Assembly (NCBI RefSeq): GCF_014066305.1
Contig: NW_023501127.1
Location: 1-64,000, forward strand
Direction: 5' to 3'
Source of the DNA: Letharia columbiana
Taxonomy: Eukaryota > Ascomycota > Lecanoromycetes > Lecanorales > Parmeliaceae
DNA: 64,000 nt
Every line of letters starts with the position of its first letter. The stretch's first letter is position 1. The notes below the pieces were generated by a model, which saw only the letters and a list, made by a program, of their open reading frames with translations, was not told the DNA's origin and ran no database searches. Of this stretch, positions 32,050 through 42,086 are shown in pieces. Made by a program: the position numbers and the translations under genes.

Positions 32050-32694
32050 TTCAAGTTCTATGACGATGAAAGTGGCCGCGCAGCTTTATTGGGCAAGGAG
32101 CACGACCTCATATCCGTTGATATTCTCCGCGGCCATAGGAATCCCTTCTACAACGAATTGCTCGCTTATGGGCGAATCGTTGACACCAAAGTGTACGGAA
32201 AATTAGCGGTGCGTTGCTATGGCTTCCTGACAATCCCGGCGGAAAGGGAAGAGGAGATAATAAAGAATTTCAATGTTGAAGCATGGGATCCGCCCGACAG
32301 CGAGTATATCAAGCCAGCGTAGATAAGACAGTCATTTCGAGTCATCGTGAAAGACTTGATCAGCGAAGATGTACTAGTTACCTCGCGATTGGTCAAGAAG
32401 ATTTTGAGGGTCTGAAAATGATGCGAAAATTGGGCATCTACCGATGGATGTTCAGGCACGGAACTACAAGTGGCGGGCTTTTGGTTGATTTCAGCGCCGC
32501 GATGACGGAGCCACACTACCTTATCGTAATCAAGCCGAGGTGGAGAACAGAAGAACATGAGCTGAATGACCTGAATGCTTTCGATAGCATGGTTAGTGAT
32601 CGAGGATTTGTCGCATAGGGGAGAGCGGTGCCGAACCCTGAGTACTGCGAGAAGCCTCGGTCCTATGATAGCAAGAAGTCAGAGCAAAAAAGAT
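32050..32694 (+). pseudogene. Fta2-like (Sim4 kinetochore complex subunit family) relic
   Basis: Reading on the plus strand from FKFYDDESGRAALLGKEHDL gives DILRGHRNPFYNELLAYGRI, KLAVRCYGFLTIPAEREEEI and WDPPDSEYIKPA. An in-frame TAG follows at 32320-32322, then QSFRVIVKDLISEDVLVTSR. A one-base shift near 32,409-32,415 is needed to reach LKMMRKLGIYRWMFR, GGLLVDFSAAMTEPHYL and NAFDSMVSDRGFVA. A second in-frame TAG comes at 32616-32618, then PNPEYCEKPRSYDSKKSEQK. The blocks match the ascomycete Fta2-like family, which is often multicopy. Two stops plus a frameshift make it a pseudogene; TAG could come from CAG or TGG by C-to-T/G-to-A change. Confidence 0.65.
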
Positions 32695-33671
32695 GAACGA
32701 ACCTTATCTGAGGGTACTGAGACTACTTCGTTCTCAAAGGGGAGCGAAGCACGAGGATAATGGACGCGTTTGAGGCGAAAGCGGCATATTTCACGAAAGA
32801 TCTATGAGTGCTTTTCTGTCGCATTATGAAGGTCATGCGAAATTGTTCATTGGGTCGCAACTCAGCTTAGCGCTCCCCCTATCATGGGTGTGGCCGCAAG
32901 ACACAGATGAGATAGTGAAATCATGGACACGGAATGATAGACGAAAAGAGCGCTTGAGAGTCTAAAAAAGTAGCACGCCGCGATGAAGAAAAAATATAAA
33001 GTACCTTGGTCCATCCGGGTTTAAAACGGCCACCGATGATCTACATCTACTTTAAGGCAATCGGGCGGCGCGCGGCCCTTGCGCGGCAGCACGGCAAAGG
33101 AAAAGACTAGCGGCGAAAAGCGAATGTCACTTCAACCTTCGGCTCAAGCTTCCTTTCGAGTCGTTGCTGGCCTAAGGTACCAGACCCTAAGGTAGCCAGG
33201 ATGAAGCAACGTTCATTGGCGCATGACCCAAGTTGCTCACTCTGCTTCCAATTTGATTTCTCCCTGGGTGGATCCCATCTCCGTCTCCGTTCTCCGCAGT
33301 GTATGCCAGGCATAAGCACCTTGAATATCAAAAGGCTACTCTCGGTGTGCCTGCAGGCCCGAATTCATGGCGCTATCCTATCCCTCCTCTGGGCAGGGAA
33401 CCCATCTCTCCGGCTGCCCGTGGGGGCAAGGCAGCGACCCTTTCTGTAACTTCGTGCATTCATTCTCGAGTCTTCGGCTCTATCTTGCTTGTTGCTACGT
33501 ATCCCTGGCTTCACTCCTACAGCCAAGACAACATCGTTCTTGTCTTTCCTATCGTTTGCCTTTCCTTAGGCCTCATGTGTCCAACTTTTTTGCATATCTT
33601 AGATCTGTGTATTAGATCCCCAGTTCATTGACCTCCCGAATAGTCAAGGCATTACAAACCCTTGTTTTACA
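32695..33671. other. intergenic, promoter side of galactose oxidase
   Basis: CT-rich sequence at 33,440-33,660 just before the oxidase ATG looks like promoter and 5' leader. No gene is supported. Confidence 0.4.
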
Positions 33672-36600
33672 ATGTTTTTCCCCATCTCAAAGACGCAAGT
33701 GAAGACGCTGCTACACCTCATGGCAATAGTCTCTCTTGCGCCAAGACACATCCATGCAATAGCGCCTTCTGCAATCGCCCTCAACAAACCAGCAGCTTCA
33801 GTGCAGGCGGCAAGTACTGACAACGGGGGCCTGGTGACCGAAGGTGTAGCCACGCTCGATGGGTTGAACCTTGATGCGATAGCAGAGGGTCGGTCCGCAG
33901 AGTCCCTCATTTCCACGTCCATCCCAAAGACCAATTGGGTCGCTACAGCCGATAGTTATCAGCCTGGTTTCCCTCCTTCCAACGTCCTGGACGGCAATCT
34001 GAACACATTTTGGCATACGACTTATACCGTTGGGCTACCGTCTTCAGCTATGAGTGGAGTAATGAACCTCTAAAATCAACATCTCAGGGTGCGTCTGCCA
34101 AATGTATGCTGACACTAGATGTATCCAGGCTTCCCTACCACACGCGCTGACCATCGACATGGGCCAGACTTATCTAATCAACAGCATTGCGTATATACCA
34201 CGCCAAGATGGTCCAAGCAACGGCAATATCGGGGAGCACCAGATAGTTCTGAGTGTAGACAATGGCACTTGGACTCCAGTTGCGTTGGGCACATATCAGG
34301 ACAGCAATAGCACCAAAACGACAATATTCGAAGCCTCTTTTGCCCGATATGTCAGGATCATTGCCCTAACAGAGGCGGGAAGTCGAGGGCCTTGGACTAG
34401 TTGTGCATCCTTCAATATCTTCGAGACCAGTACGCCTCCTCCAGCCTCAGGCGAAGGAGAGTGGAGTCCTACCGTGAGCTGGCCTAATGTCCCTGTTCGA
34501 ACGCTCGCGATGTTGACTGATATATCCTATCCCAGATAGACTTTCCCATTGTCCCCGTCTCCGCAGCAATTGACTATAGTTCTGGAAACATCCTTGTGTG
34601 GTCATCTTGGGCTGCCAGTACCTTCGCTGGAAGCGCCGGCAAAAATACGCTCACTGCCACGTACAATATGACCACAGGACTAGTTTCCCAGCGGAACATT
34701 TCCAATACAGACGTATGGCTTATCTCTGTGTTGTTCTGTCCCAAAGCGCATCCCGTCCTGAGCGGCAGGACGTATTTCCGAAGTGGTACCTTTTTTTCGC
34801 CTTCAATGCTACTTCCAGAACCTGACATGTCACCCGTTTTACATTGTTATAAGGACATACTGACTCCGAATTGTCCGATAGCACGACATGTTTTGTGAAG
34901 GCCTCTCTCTAGACGCCAAGGGTCGAGTCGTTGCAACAGGTCAGTGCAACATCTGGGCATATACATACTTGACATTAACGATGGCAGGTGGTAATGATGC
35001 TGCCAAAACGAGTATATATGATCCAGAAATGAGTTCATGGACAGCAGAAGGACATATGAAGATCCCTCGCGGCTATCAATCTGTGAGTCATGTTTTCCGA
35101 GTCATTTCTTCATGGTTCGTACTGCATTCCGAATTGCAAGACTTGTCGCAGGAGTAAAGCACTCCAGAGACCTGTTCCACCACTCATATTGATCTCAGAA
35201 GAGACACGCTGACTCGCAAATCATATAGATGGTTACACTCTCCAACGGCAATCTTTTTACGATCGGTGGGTCCTGGAGTGGGAACGAGGGCGGCAAGAAT
35301 GGTATGAAGCCTTGAATAATGCGGTTGTCAATGTTCCGTGCTTCTTGTGCTCACACATTATACAGGGGAAATCTACAACCCATCAACGAATAATTGGACC
35401 CTAGTTCCTGGTGCACCAGTTGCTCCTATGCTGGTAGGACTTCCGCTGCCTTGAACCCCCTCAGTTGGACGTCCTCGAGAGCGGCCAGACATGATCCGGG
35501 AGTCTCATACTTCCAAGCACATGTTTCAATACTCCAATTCTCGTCAAGAAGAAGTCATTGCTGACTGGAGAACCCCGTCAGACCAACGATGCGCAGCTGG
35601 TATACCGTGCTGATAACCATGTACGAACGTTTTAATATCACCCCTTTCTAGCCGTTACCGTAGCTTGGGTTGAAAGACGATACTCAGAAGCAAACCACTG
35701 CTTTCGTTATTGAAGCCCGGCTCATGCCTCAGGCCTGTTGCCTTGGAGAAGCAATGCTGACTATAGATGCTGTAGGGAATGCTCTTTGCTTGGAAGGGTG
35801 CAACGATCTTCCAGGCAGGACCGAGCAAAGCTATGAACTGGTATGGCACCAATGGAACGGGCAGCCAGGTAGCGGCGGGGGATCGCGCTGATGGCGACGC
35901 CATGTGCGGAAACGCGGTCATGTATGATGCTACGGCAGGAAAAATTCTGGTAGTCGGTGGGGCAATTGATTACGTATACCTGTCTCGCTGCCTTGAATAC
36001 ACCGCAAACCATTGCTCACACGTCCACAGCAAGGCGCCAATGCGACGGCAAATGCCAATATCATCACGATCGGTACCGCGATGAGTGCAGCCACCGTCCA
36101 GACAATCAGCCCGATGTCTTACCCAAGAATCTTCGCCAACGCGGTTGTACTTCCCACAGGAGCAATTTTCATCTCGGGTGGCCAAGAATATGGTATTCCC
36201 TTTTCTGACAACGGCAGCCAGCTTCAACCGGAAATGTGGGACCCTGTGTCTACCAATTTCACAAAACTCGCACCCCAGGCCATACCCCGTAACTACCACT
36301 CAATCGGGATCCTCCTACCGGACGCCACTATCCTATCCGCCGGGGGTGGCCTGTGCGGAGCCTGTGCGACAAATCACTACGACGGCCAGATCTACAGCCC
36401 AAGCTACCTGTTCAACCCCAACGGCAGCCGAGCCATCAGACCGGTCATAGAATCAGCCCCCTCTCAAGTCGGCGTCGGCGGAATTCTAACCGCGACCACA
36501 GACTCGCCAGTCACCGCTTGGGCCATGCTTAGACTCGGCGCGACAACGCATACCGTGAACACGGACCAGCGGCGTATCCCGTTGAACGCCACCGCCAACG

Positions 36601-36725
36601 GCACCACTTACACCATGACGTTGCCCCTCGATCCGGGCGTTTTGGTCCCCGGCTATTACTATCTGTTCGCGATGGGTGCGGGGGTGCCCAGTCTGGCGAG
36701 GTTCGTGTCGGTCCCGGTGCCTTGA
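33672..36725 (+). CDS. galactose oxidase-like copper radical oxidase (AA5) with N-terminal discoidin/CBM32 domain
   Basis: Exons are 33672..34058 (end uncertain), 34129..34473, 34536..34712, 34882..34939, 34988..35082, 35229..35301, 35366..35433, 35582..35620, 35776..35973 and 36030..36725, about 711 aa. A signal peptide comes first, then an F5/8-type galactose-binding domain (SNVLDGNLNTFWHT, IDMGQTYLINSIAYIPRQDG, GPWTSCASFNIFE) and the Kelch-fold catalytic domain. Residues equivalent to the copper site and cofactor are all present: Cys in DMFCEGLS and Tyr in PRGYQS (the Cys-Tyr crosslink), Trp in GGSWSGN, Tyr-His in RNYHSIG and His in TTHTVNTD. The enzyme oxidises primary alcohols of sugars to aldehydes with release of H2O2, outside the cell. 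Exon 1 may instead end at 34028. Four introns are unusually long and look like introner-like elements. Confidence 0.9.
34713..34881 (+). repeat. introner-like element (galactose oxidase intron)
   Basis: This 169-nt intron is similar from donor to acceptor to the 168-nt exonuclease intron at 40122-40289. Both begin GTATGGCTTATCTC, share AAGTGGTACCTTT and CGCCTTC in the middle, and end CTGACTCCGAA...GATAG. The core GAGCGGCAGGACGTAT begins at 34760. The two host genes are unrelated. Confidence 0.75.
35083..35228 (+). repeat. introner-like element (galactose oxidase intron)
   Basis: This 146-nt intron has the core GAATTGCAAGACTTGT at 35131-35146, followed by GCAGGAG, and ends ACGCTGACTCGCAAATC...TATAG. 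Confidence 0.5.
35434..35581 (+). repeat. introner-like element (galactose oxidase intron)
   Basis: This 148-nt intron has GCGGCCAGACATGATCCGGG at 35481-35500 and ends CATTGCTGACTGGAGAACC...GTCAG, similar to the exonuclease introns. Confidence 0.5.
35621..35775 (+). repeat. introner-like element candidate (galactose oxidase intron)
   Basis: This 155-nt intron has an end, CTGACTATAGATGCTGTAG, close to that of the exonuclease intron at 40315-40460 (CTGACTGGAGATGTTGTAG). The central core is not clearly recognisable. Confidence 0.35.
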
Positions 36726-37108
36726 GTGCCGAACGGAGTGGGTGGGGATGGCGGTCTGATGGGAGTGTGGTGGATGGGGCATGTTGTTGGTTACGTACGG
36801 ATCATGTTACGTAACTCTCTCTGTATCGCGTTGAAAGCCATTTACGGCTGTGAGAGCAAGGGTATGATAGTCATGAATGAATGCCAATGGTACATCCAAA
36901 AGCTTCACGTAGTTCTACAGGCCATGTTGAAGGGGCGACATCTTTATCAGTATCTACCTTGAAGCAAATCTAGATCTGACTCTGGTGAAAGAGACTTTTG
37001 AGCGACTCTATTGTTGGTGTCCACGACACAGATTCTCGCGTACTTCGCTGTACTATACTCTCGAACTGGTCATCCAAATATGTCGATGTCCAAGTAAACA
37101 GAAGTTGG
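36726..37108. other. intergenic between convergent genes
   Basis: 3' regions of galactose oxidase (plus) and the C9-methyltransferase (minus); nothing else seen. Confidence 0.4.
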
Positions 37109-38889
37109 CTACTCAGATCGCAACGCTTGTCGGACCTGATCTCCTAAGCCACCAGCAACATTCTTGAAGCGATTCGCTGCAGCATCGACATTGGACGCTG
37201 CCAGTGCTCCTCTCAGGCCGAATTGAGTAGGGACCCCTTCTATCCGGTGTGTGGAGTTGATATTTTTGACCAACGTAATCTGATAACAAGTCGCAGAACC
37301 CTGGCGGGAGGCGATGGTTGAGTAGGCAAGAAAAAACTCCCAGATCTGGAACGATACATCAGTACACAAGTGCGGCTGTTGGAAGACAAGAGACGTACCC
37401 TGAACCACCTATTCCCATACTTCGCTTCGACTTTCTCCCTGTTTGCCATCCAGTTCCTGTACCATCTCCAAAGTGTTGCGGAGTAGTGGACTCCGATGGT
37501 GTCGATGCCCTTCACTTCAAATCCAGCGCCTTCCAACTTATCCACGAACCATCCTAAAGGTGTTGATGCATCCGCTCCGGGGAAGATGTATTTGTTCATG
37601 AAGAGCCCCCAGATCAGATCTTCGTATTGCCAGCATTTCCGGATGCCAGCGATCTGCAGAAAGAAGACCCCATCGTCATCCAGCATGTCGTAGACCTGCT
37701 TCAAGAAGGTAGAAAAATATTTAACACCAACGTGCTCTGCCATCTCCAAACACGTAATCTTGTTATATCCGCCGGGCGGCAAAGGGATATCACGGTAATC
37801 CATACACAGGATCTGGCTTTGGCTTTCTTCAATGCCCGCTTTCCGCAATGCATTGTTACCCCACGCTGTCTGATTCCTTCCGAGGGTGACTCCTGTCACA
37901 TGTGCTCCATAACTCGTGCTGGCGTATTTGGCAAGCGTCCCCCAACCGCAACCAATGTCAAGTAAAGATTCACCGCGTTTGAGGCCAATCTTCTCGCACA
38001 CAACTCCGAGTTTGTTGTCTTGCAGCTGCTCGAGGCTTTCTTCCTTGTTGATGTCGGAAATGATGCCAGAAGTGTAGATCATGCGGGGACCTAGGAACCA
38101 ACCGTAGAAGTCGTCACCGCGGTCGTAATGGTCTCGCACCTGTTCCTCGTCTGGGGCCGTTAGAGACCAGATGGCCAGCCTGCATTGAAAAGTAGCTCAC
38201 CTTGAGAGCGAGTGTGCATGATAACCTCTGGCATCATACCAGTGAGGAAGAAGCGGAACAGGCTGAGTGTGAATCTGAAATTTGCCCAGTCATGGCGGTA
38301 TTCCATCACCTCCAAGGCATCGCCTTTGAAGTCGACGGCGCCATCGAAGTACATCTCGTGAAAGGTCTCCATTGGTATCTTGCTTTTGCCATGGTATCTC
38401 GCTCTATCCTTTTCGCTGTGGAACTGCAGGTAATGCTCCACCGGTCTACCTGGATATCGAGCCTTCTCATTTTTTCGCGGAGATATTGTAGAAGCTAGAT
38501 ACCAGAATGTGGCTAGGATGGGAATACTGGTGAACAAGGCGAAGAAAATGCAGGTGAAAAGGCCTCCGTTGACCTGACGCGCCAAGTAGGCTGGTACCAC
38601 GGCGAGAATTGTACCGAGTAGAATATTATTGAAGCTGTCGCTGCTTGCAGAGTCGGCAGGGAGGGGACCATTCTTGATTGAAGGGTACTACAGAGCCAGT
38701 GTCAGCCTTGATAATATGACCACATATCCCCGGTCATCCATTTCAGAGTCAATTGGAGCTGCCGAATGAGTTGGTACTCACGGTAGTTGTCCTAACTCCA
38801 TAGTCCTCAGGGGGAGGCACAGAAGTTGGAGCAGCTGGAGTCTCGATGAATTCAAAGTCATCAGACACTTCCGACCCTGACTTGGGCAT
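37109..38889 (-). CDS. sphingolipid C9-methyltransferase
   Basis: Exons are complement(37109..37345, 37399..38150, 38201..38687, 38782..38889), 527 aa, all GT-AG and in frame. The start MPKSGSEVSDDFEFIETP is the ATG at 38889. Two membrane helices lie at about residues 55-95 (ILLGTILAVVPAYLA; LFTCIFFALFTSIPILATFW). The SAM-dependent methyltransferase domain of the cyclopropane-fatty-acid-synthase type follows: QVRDHYDRGDDFYGWFLG, LLDIGCGWGTLAKYA (about residue 261), GVTLGRNQ, ITCLEMAEHVGVK and GVHYSATLWRWYRNW. The enzyme adds the C9 methyl branch to the sphingoid base of fungal glucosylceramides in the ER/Golgi membrane. The family is fungus-specific and affects hyphal growth. Length matches. 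It is divergent from the exonuclease gene. Confidence 0.93.
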
Positions 38890-39197
38890 TGTGGTCACTC
38901 GGAAACAGGTAAATACAGTCCAAGTGGTAACATTGCTATAAATTTCTTTCTTGCGGACACGAATTTTTGTAACTGGTTTGGTTCGTAGGGCTGAATCTGT
39001 TGTGCAGGCCTCGGGCGCTAAGAATCCGGGTTCAGGCACATCTCCGCCAATCCAATCAATCCAATCCAGTATCGCCACCGCCATCTAAGAGCAGCGAAAA
39101 GCGAAACGCGTCTTCGGATTTCATCTGGCGTAACTTGTCGCCTATGAGTCAGGGACAGCAATGGGGCTGGTCCTAATGGCGCCTATTTCTCTCCACC
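38890..39197. promoter_or_regulatory. divergent promoter, C9-methyltransferase / exonuclease
   Basis: The 308 bp between the two divergent ATGs must hold both promoters. A minus-strand in-frame extension upstream of 38889 (to 39084) is considered 5' leader. Confidence 0.4.
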
Positions 39198-41474
39198 ATG
39201 CTCCGTCAGCAGAGACTTGCCTCGAACGTGAGCCGCCGCGCTGCAAGGCCTCTTCTCATGATGAGTACAGACGCTGTGCCAGATAGGAGCTCTCGTCGGG
39301 ATACACCAGCTGTCTTGAAAGTAATGCCATCCGCGTATGCATTTCCGCTCTATAAGGAAGCAGGCAACTGATTATACCGTTAGTGCAGTGTCACGACCTG
39401 GCTCTGACCGTACTTGGGACAGCTTTCACGGCATCACATTTGCGTCCAGCCATGAAAGTACACCTTCTCAGAGTGCGTCCCATCTCATCCACGGCGCACT
39501 GTCCCAGGGAACAAGTTCGCAGATCTGGACTGAGCCGCCAACGCAACAACGCATTGAATCACGAGATGAACATCGCGATGGCCGTGAAAATATTGTCTCG
39601 ACCAAAAGCACAATGCATATGCTTCAGACCCAACTTGGATGTGCAACAAAGAGTCCTGGTTCGAATGATGGTGACCATTCTCCTGAATCTGCTCATCTTG
39701 AACGCTGTCCTCCATCGAATGATGAGACATTCCGCACTCCGCTCGGCTTTCATATTCCCGAAGTTAAGCTGCGAAATGCCCTGCTTGCTGAGCCTACCAG
39801 TACCGCATCCTACTGGCATTATACATTGTACCAAGGACCGGGTGGAGACAAAGACAAAGTGAAGGTGCATTACTGTAAGAACAAGGAAAATACCGAGAAA
39901 ATAGCTCAGCTGTTTCTCGACGAAAAGGTCATAGGTTTTGACATTGAATGGACACCAAATTCGTCCGCGACTGACGGAATAACGAAGAACGTCGCGCTGA
40001 TCCAGATAGCGAGTGAAGAACGGGTGTTGCTCGCTCATATTGCTCGTTATCCCAATGCCGCTACCTCGGAGAAGGCGCAACAAATCGAGGATTTTGTTGC
40101 ACCCTCACTGAAGGAAATCATGTATGGCTTATCTCCGTGCTGTTTTGTCTAAATTATGTCCCTTCCCGAGTCGCAAGACATGTTCCGAAAGTGGTACCTT
40201 TATACCGCCTTCGATGCCACTCTCAAATTATGTTTTGTGGTTTAGATTGCACTCTGATGTAGAAATGCTGACTCCGAAATGTTCGATAGGGAGTCATCTT
40301 CAATAAGCAAAGTCGTAAGCAGCTTCTCTAGCTTCAATTCCCTATCCCTTTTTGTATTTTGAGTTGCGAGACACGTTGCGGAAGTAGAATGATTCCCTCA
40401 AAATTTTCATGACTCAGTTCTGATATTTGGCAAGGATGTTTCTGACTGGAGATGTTGTAGGGCGTCGCCATCAAAGCAGACTGCACGAGACTCCGGAAGT
40501 TCTTGCGTATTGATTCCCACGGACTTTTCGAACTCAGCCACTTGTACAAGTTGGTCAAATTCTCCTCTGGAAATGTCAAGAAAATAAGCAAGACGCTGGT
40601 TTCACTGAAACAGCAAGTCCAAGAGCATCTTCAGCTTCCCTTGGATAAGGGTGATGTACGAACGAGCGATTGGAGCAACAGCCAGGACTTAACTTACCAA
40701 CAGACACAATGTAAGTCAGCAAGCTCCTTCTCATTAATTTGGATCATCTGACTGGACCCTTTCTTAGATGCTGCTTCTGATTCGTACGCTGCTCTCCAAC
40801 TCTATTACATTCTGGAAGCGAAGAGAAGAGCGTTGGAACCTACGCCTCCTCGACCTGCGCACGCAGAACTGAATCTACCAATCCGCTTAGCGAATGGTCA
40901 AAGAGTAGAGTCGTTTGATGAAGCATCGGAGTCGATTGAAGAAGGAAGTACAGACGCTGCTTCAAATACATTCTTCTTCCTAGAGGACGACTTCCAAAAG
41001 GTAGCAATCGAAGAGCCTGCATCGTTATACCCGCAGCTGCCAGCATCCTCAGTATCATCCTCCTCCTCCATCGCTTCTCTAGACTCGCGCCCTCCGCCAT
41101 CGTCAAAATCCATCCCATCGAAAGAGGAGCTCGCCCCGGAGATTGTCGAAGCCAACGCTTCAGTCACTGAATACATAGAAGCGCGTCCCACCGCCATCAA
41201 GATGAAACCAAATAAGGCACACCTGCGCGCTTACTATCTCTGGGAGAAAAATTCAATGGAATCTAATGTGATCGCGGCTCTATTGCGCGTAGAATTAAGC
41301 ACCGTGGCCGTATATATCCTTCAGGCCATCAAAGTTGAGCACTTCCGTTTTGGGGAAAAGAGAGCTCGCATGCTTGTCCCCCTCGCGCCCAAAGCGTTGA
41401 GGGACGACTTCGAAACCATGATCTCAAACAGGATCAGGAAGTGGAATGACGAGGCCAAAGAGAAAGGGCAATAA
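39198..41474 (+). CDS. Werner-like 3'-5' exonuclease domain protein, 618 aa
   Basis: Exons are 39198..39334, 39384..40121, 40290..40314, 40461..40710 and 40768..41474; the frame is kept. The exonuclease domain has the DEDDy motifs: VIGFDIEWTPNS (Asp/Glu, about residue 231), GVAIKADCTRL (Asp, about 307) and YAASDSYAALQLYYILEAKR (Tyr/Asp, about 384-390). After a low-complexity Ser/Pro-rich linker, a conserved helical C-terminal part follows (KAHLRAYYLWEKNSMESNV, IAALLRVELSTVAVYILQAI). The domain removes nucleotides from 3' ends; fungal homologues are proposed to act in nuclear or mitochondrial DNA maintenance. The start at 39198 with the 49-nt first intron is preferred to the ATG at 39337, which lies inside that intron. 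Introns 2 and 3 look like introner-like elements, flanking a 25-nt exon. Confidence 0.85.
40122..40289 (+). repeat. introner-like element (exonuclease intron 2)
   Basis: This 168-nt intron has the core GAGTCGCAAGACATGT at 40168-40183, then TCCGAAAGTGGTACCTTT, and ends GAAATGCTGACTCCGAA...TTCGATAG. It is homologous over its whole length to the galactose oxidase intron at 34713-34881. Confidence 0.75.
40315..40460 (+). repeat. introner-like element (exonuclease intron 3)
   Basis: This 146-nt intron lies only 25 nt after the previous one. Its core GAGTTGCGAGACACGT at 40361-40376, then GCGGAAGTAG, differs from the preceding intron's core mostly by transitions. Confidence 0.6.
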
Positions 41475-42086
41475 GGCTCGGTGCTGGGACAGGGAGCCTG
41501 GGCGTTGATAGGAATGTTGTGATGACTCTAGTAGATGACTTTGTGCACATGTATGAAAGTACCAGATGTTCAGATTTTTTGCTCCATGAATGTTATTCTA
41601 CTTCGTTCAATCTGTGCTTCCGGCGCCTTTATCCAGACTTCTAACGCCATAGCAAGCGTCCGCGTCCCCGTCCGCGTTCATGACTTGTTACGAGGATACG
41701 GACGCAACCTGTCTGCCACCACCGGAGGGCGCTCGATTGAGAGTAGCATACATTGTCTTCTAACATACGGTACATAGTCCACACTAGCTCGCACCTACCG
41801 AACTCCACGTCGATACCTCTAGGCCAACTCCTGTCCGGGTGTCCAACAGCGGATTCATGTGACAGGCATAAAGATCTATAAGCATGAATATCAATAGTCT
41901 ATACATGAAAGCCTGTGAACAAAAGTCAACGGTGGATGGTACTTGCTTCATCGGTCGTCATGTACATTGACGCTCTTTGGAATGATCGGTCGCCCATAGC
42001 GGGTTGCTGTAGCGTCGTGAAACGGATCGATCAGCTTCCCTTGGGCGGTTCCCCGTTACCCTCACGGGGCAGACCGATCTGGGCTT
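41475..42086. other. intergenic between convergent genes
   Basis: 3' regions of the exonuclease and the regulator; no supported gene. Confidence 0.4.

Noticed and set aside
39337..39383. ATG at 39337 as the start of the exonuclease
   Set aside because: It lies inside a well-formed 49-nt intron that joins an upstream ATG exon in frame.
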